64,000 bases of DNA. Source: Clostridium kluyveri DSM 555. GTDB lineage: Bacteria > Bacillota > Clostridia > Clostridiales > Clostridiaceae. The stretch covers positions 3,410,001 to 3,474,000 of the forward strand of contig NC_009706.1 of NCBI RefSeq assembly GCF_000016505.1. Direction: 5' to 3'. Under the pieces are notes generated by a model, which saw only the letters and a list, made by a program, of their open reading frames with translations, did not search any database and had not been told where the DNA came from. Positions 38,702-47,489 of the stretch are shown here, one piece after another (within the stretch, counting starts at the first letter, position 1; every line of letters starts with the position of its first letter). The translations under genes and the position numbers were made by a program.

Positions 38702-40183
38702 ATGGAAGTTAATAAAACTTTAGAAACTAGAACTAAGGATGGGCTATACTGTATACTATTTTCACTGCTGCTTGGAATTATATTTGACAGATTATTTTTC
38801 GACAAGGCCCCTGGCATATCCTACTCCATATTCATAGGACTGTGTATTGGATTTTTCCTATGGTCCATAAGAGATAGGATAAGAATGGAAAAAAGCTTTG
38901 GCTGGTTTTTACTTATACCAATAGCCCTGCTATCCCTCAGCTTTGCAGTTCATACAGAGAACATATTTTATTTATTAAATTTTTTAGCAGTTCCAATTCT
39001 TATGATTGCAAGCTCCATTTTAATAGTGAATTCAAGCCTTAAATGGGATAAATCCAGCTTTATATCTGAAATGTTAAGAAAAGGAATAGCAAATGTGCTT
39101 AATAATATCACTAAACCTTTTAGAATTTTAAAGGCTTCAATAAAAATAGAAAGAACTGTTCAAATGGAGGAAGGAAAAAAGCAGATATTAATTGGCATAC
39201 TTGTTTCCTTGCCTTTGCTTGCGATCTTAATAATACTTTTAAGCTCTGCAGATATGATTTTTGGTTACTACCTTGCTAATCTGACAAAGATTTTTAATAA
39301 TATAAATATAGAAGAGTTTGTACCACATACCATAATCACTTTAGTTATATCCTTCTATTTATTTGGTTATGTTTGGGGCTTTAAAAGTGAGGAAAAAACA
39401 ATTGGAAAAGTCTTGGATGCCCCTGCTGTGAGCTGGGAGACCGTTACAATAATAACTGTATTGGCTGCTTTAAATATACTGTATCTGATTTTTACAATAA
39501 TTCAATTTTCTTATCTTTATGGTGGAAATAATATAGCACTGCCAGCTGATTTTACCTATGCGGAATATGCTAGAAAAGGCTTCTTTGAGCTGACCGCAGC
39601 TACCTTCATCAATTTTATAATAGTGTTAAGCTGCTTGAAGTATATAAAAAAAGATAATAAGAGACTTTTAAAGATAGCAAATCTTCTTTTAACTGTGCTT
39701 GTGGCATTTACCTTAAATATGCTTTTTTCTGCTAATTTTAAGCTTACTTTGTATGAAGCTGCCTTTGGATATACTTTTTTAAGGGTATCAGTGCATTTAT
39801 TTATGCTGCTGCTTTTCATACTTTATCTAGTTGTGGCTGCTGGCATTTGGTACAGAAAAATCCCTATAGTGAAAAGCATAATTGTGATAACAATAATTAT
39901 GTATACAATAATAAACTATCTTAATATAGATGGGTTTATAGCCAGAAAAAATATAGAGCGATATAATGAAACTGGCAAGCTAGATGCTTATTATTTGACG
40001 ACCTTGTCTTTTGAAGCCGTTCCTTACTTGATTAAACTGAGGGATAAGAGCGACAGCCATGTAAAAATGGTGATTGATAAAAATTTGAAATATAGAAAAG
40101 AAGTGCTTGATAAGCAAAATTCATGGACTGAATTTAATTTCAGCAAAAACAGAACTAGAAAATTATTAAACCAGGGTAGCTAA
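38702..40183 (+). CDS. DUF4173/DUF4153 multi-pass membrane protein
   Basis: A 493-residue protein with about twelve membrane helices. FTYAEYARKGFFELTAAT (near residue 285) is the DUF4173 signature. The charged C-terminus (residues 430-493) is cytoplasmic or extracellular, not clear. Function unknown; the third gene of the DUF2975-HTH-DUF4173 module, 14 bases after the regulator and ending in its own terminator. Confidence 0.85.
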   Translation: MEVNKTLETRTKDGLYCILFSLLLGIIFDRLFFDKAPGISYSIFIGLCIGFFLWSIRDRIRMEKSFGWFLLIPIALLSLSFAVHTENIFYLLNFLAVPILMIASSILIVNSSLKWDKSSFISEMLRKGIANVLNNITKPFRILKASIKIERTVQMEEGKKQILIGILVSLPLLAILIILLSSADMIFGYYLANLTKIFNNINIEEFVPHTIITLVISFYLFGYVWGFKSEEKTIGKVLDAPAVSWETVTIITVLAALNILYLIFTIIQFSYLYGGNNIALPADFTYAEYARKGFFELTAATFINFIIVLSCLKYIKKDNKRLLKIANLLLTVLVAFTLNMLFSANFKLTLYEAAFGYTFLRVSVHLFMLLLFILYLVVAAGIWYRKIPIVKSIIVITIIMYTIINYLNIDGFIARKNIERYNETGKLDAYYLTTLSFEAVPYLIKLRDKSDSHVKMVIDKNLKYRKEVLDKQNSWTEFNFSKNRTRKLLNQGS

Positions 40184-40199
40184 AGCCCTGGTTTTTTTA
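40169..40199 (+). terminator. Terminator of the DUF2975 module
   Basis: AACCAGGG and CCCTGGTT flank a nine-base loop and are followed by seven T. It overlaps the stop codon of the DUF4173 gene. Confidence 0.9.
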
Positions 40200-40367
40200 T
40201 ATATTATGGATGGAAAACATTAACTTCACACTTTCTGATTCATTTTACTATTATATCTCATTCTTGACTCCCCTATGAGCACTTGATAAAATAATGTCAT
40301 AACTTAAAAAATAGATTATATACTATTTACAAGTATAATCTATTAGAAAAAAGAGGACTTTCAACCT

Positions 40368-40640
40368 ATGAAAATATTTTTATATTATATTCTACTTGTA
40401 AATATATACGGTTTTATATTAATGTATATTGATAAAAACAAATCTAAAAAAGGCAAATGGAGAATATCTGAAAACAAGCTCTTTATTACAGCTATTTTAT
40501 TTGGAAGCTTGGGCATATTTTTAGGTATGTATACTTTAAGACACAAAACCAAGCATCCAAAGTTTGTCATAGGCATTCCTGCTATTATTATATTACAGTT
40601 ATTTATATATTTTAAATTTCTAAACAATCTGCTGCCATAA
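40368..40640 (+). CDS. DUF1294 membrane protein
   Basis: A 90-residue protein with three helices. MYIDKNKSKKGKWRISENKL, GGS-like FGSLGIFLGMYTLRHKTKHPKF are the DUF1294 pattern (YIDKxxAKxxxWRIpE). Function unknown. It converges on the MarR gene, with seven bases between. Confidence 0.85.
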   Translation: MKIFLYYILLVNIYGFILMYIDKNKSKKGKWRISENKLFITAILFGSLGIFLGMYTLRHKTKHPKFVIGIPAIIILQLFIYFKFLNNLLP

Positions 40641-40647
40641 ATAATTA

Positions 40648-41091
40648 CTAGAAAATCTTATTTATTACTGTATAAAGCTGATTTAGGGCCTTATCTAAGA
40701 GAAACAGATCTTCTTTATCAAGGCCTTCTATCTTTGTTTTAATGCTGCTGATTATATCTTTTTGCAGATTATCAAGAAGCTCAATACCAGAGGAAGTGAT
40801 TTTTATCTTTACTATTCTTCTGTCTTTACAATCCTGTTCCCTACAGACCCAGTTACTGGCAATAAGCTTATCAATAATAGGTGTTAACTGGGGTTTTGCA
40901 ATTTTAATTTCCTCCGCAAGTTCTGTCATTGTAAATGAATGTTTTTCAGATAAAATAGACATGACATGAATTGCTAGAGGACTTACTAAATGTCGTGCTT
41001 GCTGTTCAAAGGGTCTTATAAGTTTTCTGTCAAGGGTAGGCAATAAAGTAGATAAATTTTTTGCCACCTGATTTATATTAACTTTTTTCAT
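40648..41091 (-). CDS. MarR-family transcriptional regulator
   Basis: A 147-residue winged-helix regulator: FTMTELAEEIKIAKPQLTPI is the recognition HTH, NWVCREQDCKDRRIVKIKIT the wing with the conserved DxR. It is divergent from an MFS drug transporter gene, the usual MarR arrangement. Probably represses that transporter and itself. Confidence 0.92.
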   Translation of the reverse strand: MKKVNINQVAKNLSTLLPTLDRKLIRPFEQQARHLVSPLAIHVMSILSEKHSFTMTELAEEIKIAKPQLTPIIDKLIASNWVCREQDCKDRRIVKIKITSSGIELLDNLQKDIISSIKTKIEGLDKEDLFLLDKALNQLYTVINKIF

Positions 41092-41183
41092 TTAAATAGC
41101 CTCCTAAATATCTATAATCATTGACAATTCCTATATAAGTCAGTATAATAAAATAGTTAATATCTATTAAATATATATATATA

Positions 41184-41212
41184 TTAATAATTTATAAACT
41201 ATAAATAATTAA
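41184..41212. promoter_or_regulatory. Dyad between marR and the MFS gene (probable MarR operator)
   Basis: TTAATAATTTATA and TATAAATAATTAA are 13-base arms with one mismatch around AAC. Its size and place between divergent genes fit a MarR operator. A second perfect hairpin (CAGACCCTTT/AAAGGGTCTG, 41232-41262) follows in the MFS leader. Confidence 0.55.
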
Positions 41213-41316
41213 TACACCAACTAGTATATCACAGACCCTTTTCAATATCTATAAAGGGTCTGAAGTGTATTTATACACATTTAAATGTTATTTAAAATAT
41301 TATCAGGAGGGAAAAA

Positions 41317-42585
41317 ATGAGTGAAAAAGGGTATGAAAATACAAACCAGACAAATAATCAAAAGTATTTAGGAAAAAAAGGTCTTATTGCCTTTATAGCA
41401 TTAATGAATATGTTTATTCCTCTCTCTACGGATTTATATCTGCCTGCTTTACCTAAAATGAGTTCATATTTTGGAAGCAGTATTTCGGTAACTAATTTGA
41501 CACTAACTGCTTTTTTCTTCTTTTATGCACTGGGCATTTTAATCTGGGGTCCTATAAGTAATAAGTATGGTCGCAAGCCCGTTCTTATAGTGGGAAGTAT
41601 TATATACATTATAAGCAGCAGTTTTTGTGCCCTATCTTCAAATGTTTATTTTCTTATTTTTTCGAGAATTGCACAAGGCATAGGAGCAGGAGGCATAACT
41701 TCAGTTTCTATTGCCATAATTAAAGACTATTTTTCAGGAAAAGAGCGAGAATCCATTCTGGCAATAGTACAATCACTATCAGGTATAGCACCTATGGTGG
41801 CGCCAATTATAGGTGCCTGGATTTTAAAGATTTCTACCTGGAGGGGTTCCTTCTGGATTCTAACTATAATTAGTATTTTAAATTTATTACTGACTTTTTT
41901 ATATGAAGAAACTCTGAAAGACAATGAAAGATACAGGGGAACATTGGCAAAATCCATAAAGCGTTTATTAGTAGTAGGAAAAAATAAAGGGTTTTTAATC
42001 CCGGCCATTATATTCTCACTAAGTGCACTGCCATTTATGGGGTATATAGCTATTTCATCTTATATTTATGTTGATTATTTTGGTCTCAGCGAACAAGTTT
42101 ACAGCTATTTTTTTGCAGCTAATGCATTAATATCCATTGCAGGTCCAATTATATATGTAAAATATTTAAGTACCATTGATAAAAAAATTTTTGCTTCAGG
42201 CTGTTTTGGATTAAGTGTTCTAAGCGGTATTTTAATAATAACTGTAGGAAAACTATCCCCTGTATTTTTCCTTCTATCTTTTATGATTATATCTTTAATA
42301 GGTACTGCTATTCGTCCCTTCAGTACCAACATTTTATTGGAACAGCAGAATGGAGATACAGGATCTGCCTCTTCACTAATCAACACTTTGTTTACTGTAC
42401 TTGGCAGTGTAGGAATGTTATTAGCTTCTATTCCCTATAAAAATATAGTTGTGGGATTAGGAGGTTTGGTTACATTATTTTCAGCCACAGCACTCATAGG
42501 CTGGTATGGATTTATAAAATCAAACGTTCCTTGTATAGGGTTAAAACAGCCAAATTATGAATTAAACAAAGATACTGTGAATTAA
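41317..42585 (+). CDS. MFS drug-resistance transporter, Bcr/CflA type
   Basis: A 422-residue, twelve-helix exporter. STDLYLPALPKM near residue 40 is the Bcr/CflA signature in helix 1, GPISNKYGRKPVL the loop 2-3 motif, and GAGGITSVSIAIIKDYF the helix 4-5 region. Likely expels a toxic compound sensed by the divergent MarR regulator. AGGAGG precedes the ATG. Confidence 0.9.
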   Translation: MSEKGYENTNQTNNQKYLGKKGLIAFIALMNMFIPLSTDLYLPALPKMSSYFGSSISVTNLTLTAFFFFYALGILIWGPISNKYGRKPVLIVGSIIYIISSSFCALSSNVYFLIFSRIAQGIGAGGITSVSIAIIKDYFSGKERESILAIVQSLSGIAPMVAPIIGAWILKISTWRGSFWILTIISILNLLLTFLYEETLKDNERYRGTLAKSIKRLLVVGKNKGFLIPAIIFSLSALPFMGYIAISSYIYVDYFGLSEQVYSYFFAANALISIAGPIIYVKYLSTIDKKIFASGCFGLSVLSGILIITVGKLSPVFFLLSFMIISLIGTAIRPFSTNILLEQQNGDTGSASSLINTLFTVLGSVGMLLASIPYKNIVVGLGGLVTLFSATALIGWYGFIKSNVPCIGLKQPNYELNKDTVN

Positions 42586-42601
42586 ATTTTTATACTATGA
42601 A

Positions 42602-42642
42602 AAACTGGGAATTAGATTAAATTCTATTCCCAGTTTAATTTT
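42602..42642 (+). terminator. Terminator of the MFS gene
   Basis: AAACTGGGAAT and ATTCCCAGTTT form a perfect 11-base stem, followed by AATTTTTT. Confidence 0.9.
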
Positions 42643-42749
42643 TTACATAATTATAAAAGCTTCTTAATCCAATTCTAATGTTTAAATGTCCAATATATGA
42701 TAGGATAATAATGAGAATTTAATTAACTTTTACAAAGGGGTATCTTTCT

Positions 42750-43325
42750 ATGGGTTTCAACATATTAAAAGCAATATATACATTTGATAATTATATTTTA
42801 TTTCTTATAAAAAAATATACGCAGAATAAATATTTAGGTGCTGTAATGCGTGTGATAACTACTGCAGGCAATTTAGGTACAATTTGGATAATAATGGCCC
42901 TTTTATTGATAATAAATAGACCTTACAGGGAAATTGGGATTTTAGTACTATTAACTCTAATTGCAAGTACTATCTTAGGAGAAGGGATTATAAAAAATAT
43001 AGTAAAACGAAACAGACCCTTTTACAGGAGACCTAATTTAAACTTGCTCATAACAAAACCTAAATCTTATTCTTTTCCTTCAGGACACACTTTATCATCT
43101 TTTGCTGCAGCACATACCCTGTCTGCATATTTTCTGCAGTATAAATTTATATTTATTGCAATAGCACTTTTGATAGCCTTGTCAAGAGTATATCTATATG
43201 TTCATTATCCTACAGACATTATATCAGGAACCATACTTGGTATACTATGCTCTAAATTAGTACTTATTGTTTTTAAAAAAGAATATATTGCAGACATTAT
43301 AGGTATCTGCCAGAGTATATTTTAA
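42750..43325 (+). CDS. PAP2-family membrane phosphatase
   Basis: A 191-residue phosphatase with five or six helices and the full three-part active site: KNIVKRNRPF (KX6RP), SFPSGHTLSSF (PSGH) and SRVYLYVHYPTDI (SRX5HX3D). Family members dephosphorylate undecaprenyl pyrophosphate or phosphatidic acid; which applies here is not shown. Confidence 0.92.
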   Translation: MGFNILKAIYTFDNYILFLIKKYTQNKYLGAVMRVITTAGNLGTIWIIMALLLIINRPYREIGILVLLTLIASTILGEGIIKNIVKRNRPFYRRPNLNLLITKPKSYSFPSGHTLSSFAAAHTLSAYFLQYKFIFIAIALLIALSRVYLYVHYPTDIISGTILGILCSKLVLIVFKKEYIADIIGICQSIF

Positions 43326-43327
43326 AG

Positions 43328-43373
43328 ATAGCAGAGGGTAAATATTGAAAATCAAATTTTTACTCCCTGCTAT
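43328..43373. terminator. Bidirectional terminator
   Basis: ATAGCAGAGGGTAAA and TTTACTCCCTGCTAT are near-complementary 15-base arms between the convergent PAP2 and permease genes. Confidence 0.65.
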
Positions 43374-43414
43374 TTTAAAATCCCTATATATTGATCTACC
43401 AAATTTAAATCCTG

Positions 43415-44779
43415 CTATGCCAATTCATTTTTAGATCTTTTTTCTAAAAAAACACTTCCTATAATCATGATAACTGCAAAAATAATAAGATAATATACCA
43501 CAGACATGCCATGGGCCAGATAAGCTGCAACAACCATAAATACACAGCCTATAATAGAAAGTGTAGGCATTATAAACCGCTTAAATGTACTTAAATCTCT
43601 TTCTTTCTTCATTAGCATAATAAAGATTGGAATGTATGCCGCATAAAGAGTTATTATAGGTAGTTCCGATGTATCAAAACAAAATACTCCAAACCAGGGT
43701 GAAGTAAGATTTGCTCCATAAAAGTAAAGCAGCCAAAATCCACAGAGGAGTAATCCAAAAACAGAGGAGTTAGTTGGCATATCAGTAATTGAATCCACCT
43801 GTTTAAAAATATCAGGCCTTGGACCTGCGTTTCTAATAGCCAGTGAATACAATCCCCTGCTGCACCCCAGCATAAGCCCATTTAACGTGCCAAGACAGGA
43901 TATAATAACAAATACAAAAACTAAAGCTCCCCCTGCTGAACCAAAAATATTCTGAAAAGCTAGTTTTGCACCTGCTTCACCACTTTTCATCAGTGTTTCT
44001 GTAGTAACCACACCCGCAAGTCCTATATAATAGAAGATATACACCGCCACCACTATAAAGGCTCCTATCATAAGTGCCTTTGGCAAATTTTTTTTAGAAT
44101 CTTTAATCTCCGAATTTATTGAAGTGGCAATAATCCATCCTTCGTAGGCAAAAGCAACTGCCACCACAGAAGCAAATAAGCCTCCTCCTACACTGATACT
44201 GGAATCCACTGTATGAGAAAAATTATTTATGGTCATACCATTTGATAATCCAATTATAGTACCTATCACCGCCATCAGTAAAAGAGGTATAAGTTTAATA
44301 ACCGTAGTAGCCACCTGAAATTTTCCCGCAACAACAGGAGAAAGTGAATTTATTGCAAAACTGGCAACAAGATAAAAACATGCAATAGTCATGCAGGCTC
44401 CTCCCGTGATATCCCATCCAATAAGTACACAGGTATATCGTGCAGATACCCAAGCCAATACAGATGTAATAGTGGGCTGATAGATAACTGCTATAAACCA
44501 TCCTACATAATATCCATATTTTTTACCTACGGACACTTCAGCATAATCCACTATACCGTTAACCTTTTCATATTTTGTAGCCATTGTAGCAAAAGAATAG
44601 GAACATATAATCATAATTAGACCTACAATACCCCATGCAGCAATTCCAAGGGGCATATTTCCTCCGGTAGCTTTAAGTACAGCCTCTGCCTTAAAAAAAA
44701 CTCCACTTCCTATAACGATACCTACCACCATGGCAACCGCTGTAAATAGCCCATATTTCTTTTTCAATCCCATTTCCAT
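43415..44779 (-). CDS. APC-superfamily amino acid permease
   Basis: A 454-residue permease with twelve helices. VAMVVGIVIGSGVFFKAEAV is the helix 1 substrate-binding segment, and AFAYEGWIIATSINSEIKDS the helix 6 region with the typical (F)AYEGW motif of L-type/serine-threonine exchanger relatives (YkbA/SteT-like). Substrate unproved. AAGGAGG precedes the ATG. The 512 bases upstream contain a repeat-derived hairpin, a tandem duplication and the end of an IS3 element, but no gene. Confidence 0.88.
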   Translation of the reverse strand: MEMGLKKKYGLFTAVAMVVGIVIGSGVFFKAEAVLKATGGNMPLGIAAWGIVGLIMIICSYSFATMATKYEKVNGIVDYAEVSVGKKYGYYVGWFIAVIYQPTITSVLAWVSARYTCVLIGWDITGGACMTIACFYLVASFAINSLSPVVAGKFQVATTVIKLIPLLLMAVIGTIIGLSNGMTINNFSHTVDSSISVGGGLFASVVAVAFAYEGWIIATSINSEIKDSKKNLPKALMIGAFIVVAVYIFYYIGLAGVVTTETLMKSGEAGAKLAFQNIFGSAGGALVFVFVIISCLGTLNGLMLGCSRGLYSLAIRNAGPRPDIFKQVDSITDMPTNSSVFGLLLCGFWLLYFYGANLTSPWFGVFCFDTSELPIITLYAAYIPIFIMLMKKERDLSTFKRFIMPTLSIIGCVFMVVAAYLAHGMSVVYYLIIFAVIMIIGSVFLEKRSKNELA

Positions 44780-45105
44780 TTTTTCAACCTCCTTTATAAC
44801 TTTCTTTTGATTGTTATCAATAATTCACCACCTATAAAGGGAGAATTTGTGGTTCTACTTCTGCCTTAAAAGTGATAATATCCATACTGTCAATGAATAA
44901 ATATCCATTAAAATTGAAGCTCAAGTTTAGCTTTGTTATACTTGTCCCCAAAATATCCTTAGCTTAATGAGCATTTCAGACAAAAAATAGAATACCTTTA
45001 CATTATTTCGACAAAAATTAGTATATCATTTCTTTGTTGAGTTTACAACCAAAAACCATATTGTGACTATTTTTACCTACATAAACTTAAAGGTAAATAA
45101 AATAA

Positions 45106-45158
45106 GGTTCAGATAGAGTATGACAAACTCCACCTGAACCCTAAAATCATTTGATTCC
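45106..45158 (-). repeat. Dispersed 3'-end repeat, copy 2, forming a terminator hairpin
   Basis: GGTTCAGATAGAG (45106-45118) and CTCCACCTGAACC (45128-45140) pair with two mismatches; the minus-strand copy is followed by TTATTTTATTT. The right half AAACTCCACCTGAACCCTAA (45125 on) matches the copies at 27760, 53758 and 60861. Confidence 0.65.
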
Positions 45159-45206
45159 AGCACCATCCAAATAACTTTTATCTAACAAGTCACTTACCTT
45201 TACATC

Positions 45207-45238
45207 TTTTCTAACTGTATTCTTTTCTAACTGTATTC
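45207..45238. repeat. Tandem 16-base duplication
   Basis: TTTTCTAACTGTATTC occurs twice in direct succession, next to the IS3 element end. It looks like a replication slip. Confidence 0.8.
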
Positions 45239-45241
45239 TTT

Positions 45242-45887
45242 TTGGTACTATGTCAAGAAAAAGTACAAATTAAAATGAGAAAATTCCAATTTTAACTTGC
45301 CGTGGACATACTGATCCTTTTGAATTTTTCATATGCTTTTTCAAATTCATTTGGTGACATATAATTACAATGACTATGAATTCTTATGGTATTATAAAAT
45401 GTTCCAATGTACTCAAATACAAGAATATAAGCATGACGGTAATTCTTAATTCTAAAACGATTTATCCATTCACGTTTAATAATTGCATGGAAAGATTCAA
45501 TACAGGCATTATCCCATGGATAAGCTTTCTTTGAATAACTAAGTACCATTTTCGAAGTAGCCTTTTTATATTCTTTTGACACATACTGACTGCCCCTGTC
45601 ACTATGTATAATAACAGGACTAACAAGTTCTCTATGTTTCTTAGCTTTATTAATTGTATCAATGACGCAAGAGACATTTAAAGTTTCTGAAAGAGTCCAT
45701 GCTATAATTTTTCGAGAGTATAAATCCATGATGCTTGTAAGGTATACAAAGCCCTCATTAGTCCACAGATATGTAATATCTGTACACCATGCTGCATTTG
45801 GTGCAGTGGGATTAAATTGTTTGTTTAAGATATTTTCAAGTTTACTGCTGAAATCAGAATCCCTTATCGTTAGATCTTTGTTTTACA
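45242..45887 (-). mobile_element. 3' remnant of an IS3-family element
   Basis: The last part of orfB and the terminal sequence remain; the minus strand ends ...TACTTTTTCTTGACATAGTA, typical of an IS3-family end. The 5' half with orfA and the left end is missing; the break at about 45880 fuses it to the phage-like gene fragment. Confidence 0.75.
45292..45884 (-). pseudogene. IS3-family transposase OrfB, C-terminal fragment
   Basis: The frame can be read from about 45884; its ATG at 45729 is internal. The rve domain has all three catalytic acids: Asp in WCTDITYLW, Asp in IIHSDRGSQY, and Glu in ACIESFHAIIKRE. The N-terminal DNA-binding part and orfA are gone, and an in-frame stop lies just upstream of the break, so it cannot make an active transposase. 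Confidence 0.88.
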
Positions 45888-46935
45888 TATTCATTTAATG
45901 TATTTTCATTATATTCTGAAACTGTCGAATATTTACCATTCGTAGAATCAGCATACATTTGAATCATCTGTTCAGTTTTATATCTATCTGCTCCAGTTAA
46001 ATTAGTTGCTCCATTTAATAGATTAGATGGTATAACTCCACCTAAAGAAATATCACCCTTTTTAGGTGCCAAATCAGTATCTACATACTTATATCCATCC
46101 GTTCCTAATATAGCTTTTGCATTTTCTAAATCCACTCCAGTACCATATACAGTTTTTACATCATTAGACGTAGTTATCTTGGTCGCATCTAAAGTTCCAG
46201 ATTCATTTAATAAATTTTGAACTTCTTTTAACTGATCTATTAATTCCGTCTTTATTTTATTTCCTATAGCTGTTAAACCTTCACCAAATCTATCTTCAAA
46301 ATTAAGTAATGCTGTCTCTAAATCTATTTTATTTCCTTCAGAATCTACTAAATAACCATTTATTAATGCCTGTGAAGCTTGTTTATTTATTACTTCATCT
46401 GTGTTGGATGCATCTATAGATTCATTATAAGATTCTACCAACTTTTCATAATCAGATTTAGCTTTATTTAGGGCATCTTTTCTAGCTTCTATATTCTGGT
46501 TTTGAGTACCTTCCCTTAATTTTTTATTTGCTTCATCTAATTCTTTTTGTATTTCTGCTTTTTTTGCTTTTGCTTCATCATCAACCCTTAAATCTAAAGC
46601 ATTTAATTGTTTCTGTAATTCAACAACGTTTGAAATATTCTCCTGATTAGTTTCATTATTCTGTAATTTCTTTTGTGCTTCATCTAATTTTTCAATTTCA
46701 TCATCTATAGCATCAGTAAATAATTTTTTATTCTTTTCTAATTCTTCCTTATATATCTCATTATTCTTTTGAATAACCTGCTTTATTTTATCCGTTATTG
46801 TATTTGCCAATTCAGAAATTGAATTTTTAGTATCAACTACATTTTTTTCTAACTCACTTAAAGTTGTTTTTAATTCATCTAAATTACTATTTAATTCTTT
46901 AATTTTTTCACTAGATGTAGTATCACCAGAAGTAA
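45854..46935 (-). pseudogene. Coiled-coil phage-like structural protein, fragment
   Basis: A Glu/Lys/Asn-rich coiled-coil region (long ELEKNKKLF-type heptads) followed by a globular C-terminal part (TGADRYKTEQMIQMYADSTN). The frame is open beyond the only start-like codon (TTG 46810) up to about 46935, where it meets integrase sequence. The 3' end runs into IS3 sequence and stops after NDKGF. This resembles a piece of a tail or tape-measure type protein, but the family is not certain. Confidence 0.6.
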
Positions 46936-47218
46936 TAGAGAATCACTCTTATACCTCTTAGAACAGAGTTTATAGTTACATCATTCTCTTTTGTCCTTGT
47001 TTGTAAAAATATCACAAAATTATTCACAGTTTTTTAGTGATATCTTTAATAGGTGTTTTACGATCACAAAATTTATACCAAATATTAACTATATCATTAT
47101 AATATTTTAAAGTAGTTGGTCTTAGATTTCTTACTTTACAATAAAGAATAAATTCCTCAGAACCTTTTTCAAAAGTTTTATCAACACAATTATTTTTCAA
47201 ATCAATTTTATTTCGCAT
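46923..47218 (-). pseudogene. Phage-type tyrosine integrase, N-terminal fragment with a frameshift
   Basis: The first 64 codons form a SAM-like core-binding domain (FILYCKVRNLRPTTLKYY). A run of six A at about 47029 breaks the frame at TKKL-stop; one more A would continue it as TVNNFVIFLQTRTKENDVT then INSVLRGIRVILYYF. It ends at 46923 fused to the phage-like fragment; the catalytic domain is absent. The ribosome binding site AAGGTG remains. It lies 78 bases from the tRNA 3' end, where integrases usually sit. Confidence 0.85.
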
Positions 47219-47295
47219 ATTTTCACCTTTTTACTTTTAAATTTACAAATATACAAAATAAAAACCTCGTGAAGTGTTGAATTCACAAAGTTTTA

Positions 47296-47382
47296 TGGTG
47301 CGGATAACAGGACTTGAACCTGCATGAAGTTACCCTCACTAGAACCTGAATCTAGCGCGTCTGCCAATTCCGCCATATCCGC
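47296..47382 (-). tRNA. tRNA-Leu (CAG)
   Basis: An 87-base tRNA with encoded CCA. The acceptor GCGGATA pairs with TATCCGC, the anticodon loop TTCAGGT gives CAG, the T loop has GGTTCAAGTCC, and there is a long variable arm, all as in tRNA-Leu. Its 3' end faces the integrase fragment, so it was probably the attachment site of the lost prophage. Confidence 0.97.
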
Positions 47383-47489
47383 AAAATACTTGATTATTAT
47401 ATCATACTTTTCTAATTAAGTTAATATATAAAATTTTATTTTTATCAAAATATATAAATCCATTTGTCAATCTACGTAAAACTTTTTAT

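Noticed and set aside
41161-41190. (AT)n run resembling a microsatellite
   Set aside because: It is short and common in such AT-rich intergenic DNA.
44830-44880. A T-box-like AGAACCAC upstream of the amino acid permease
   Set aside because: The TGGN core, specifier stem and terminator are missing.
45662-45898. Plus-strand frame opposite the IS3 fragment
   Set aside because: It has no coding features and covers transposase sequence on the other strand.
47250-47382. An attL/attR pair of the former prophage
   Set aside because: Only one copy of the tRNA 3' end is visible; no duplicate was found in the window, so no attachment pair is claimed.
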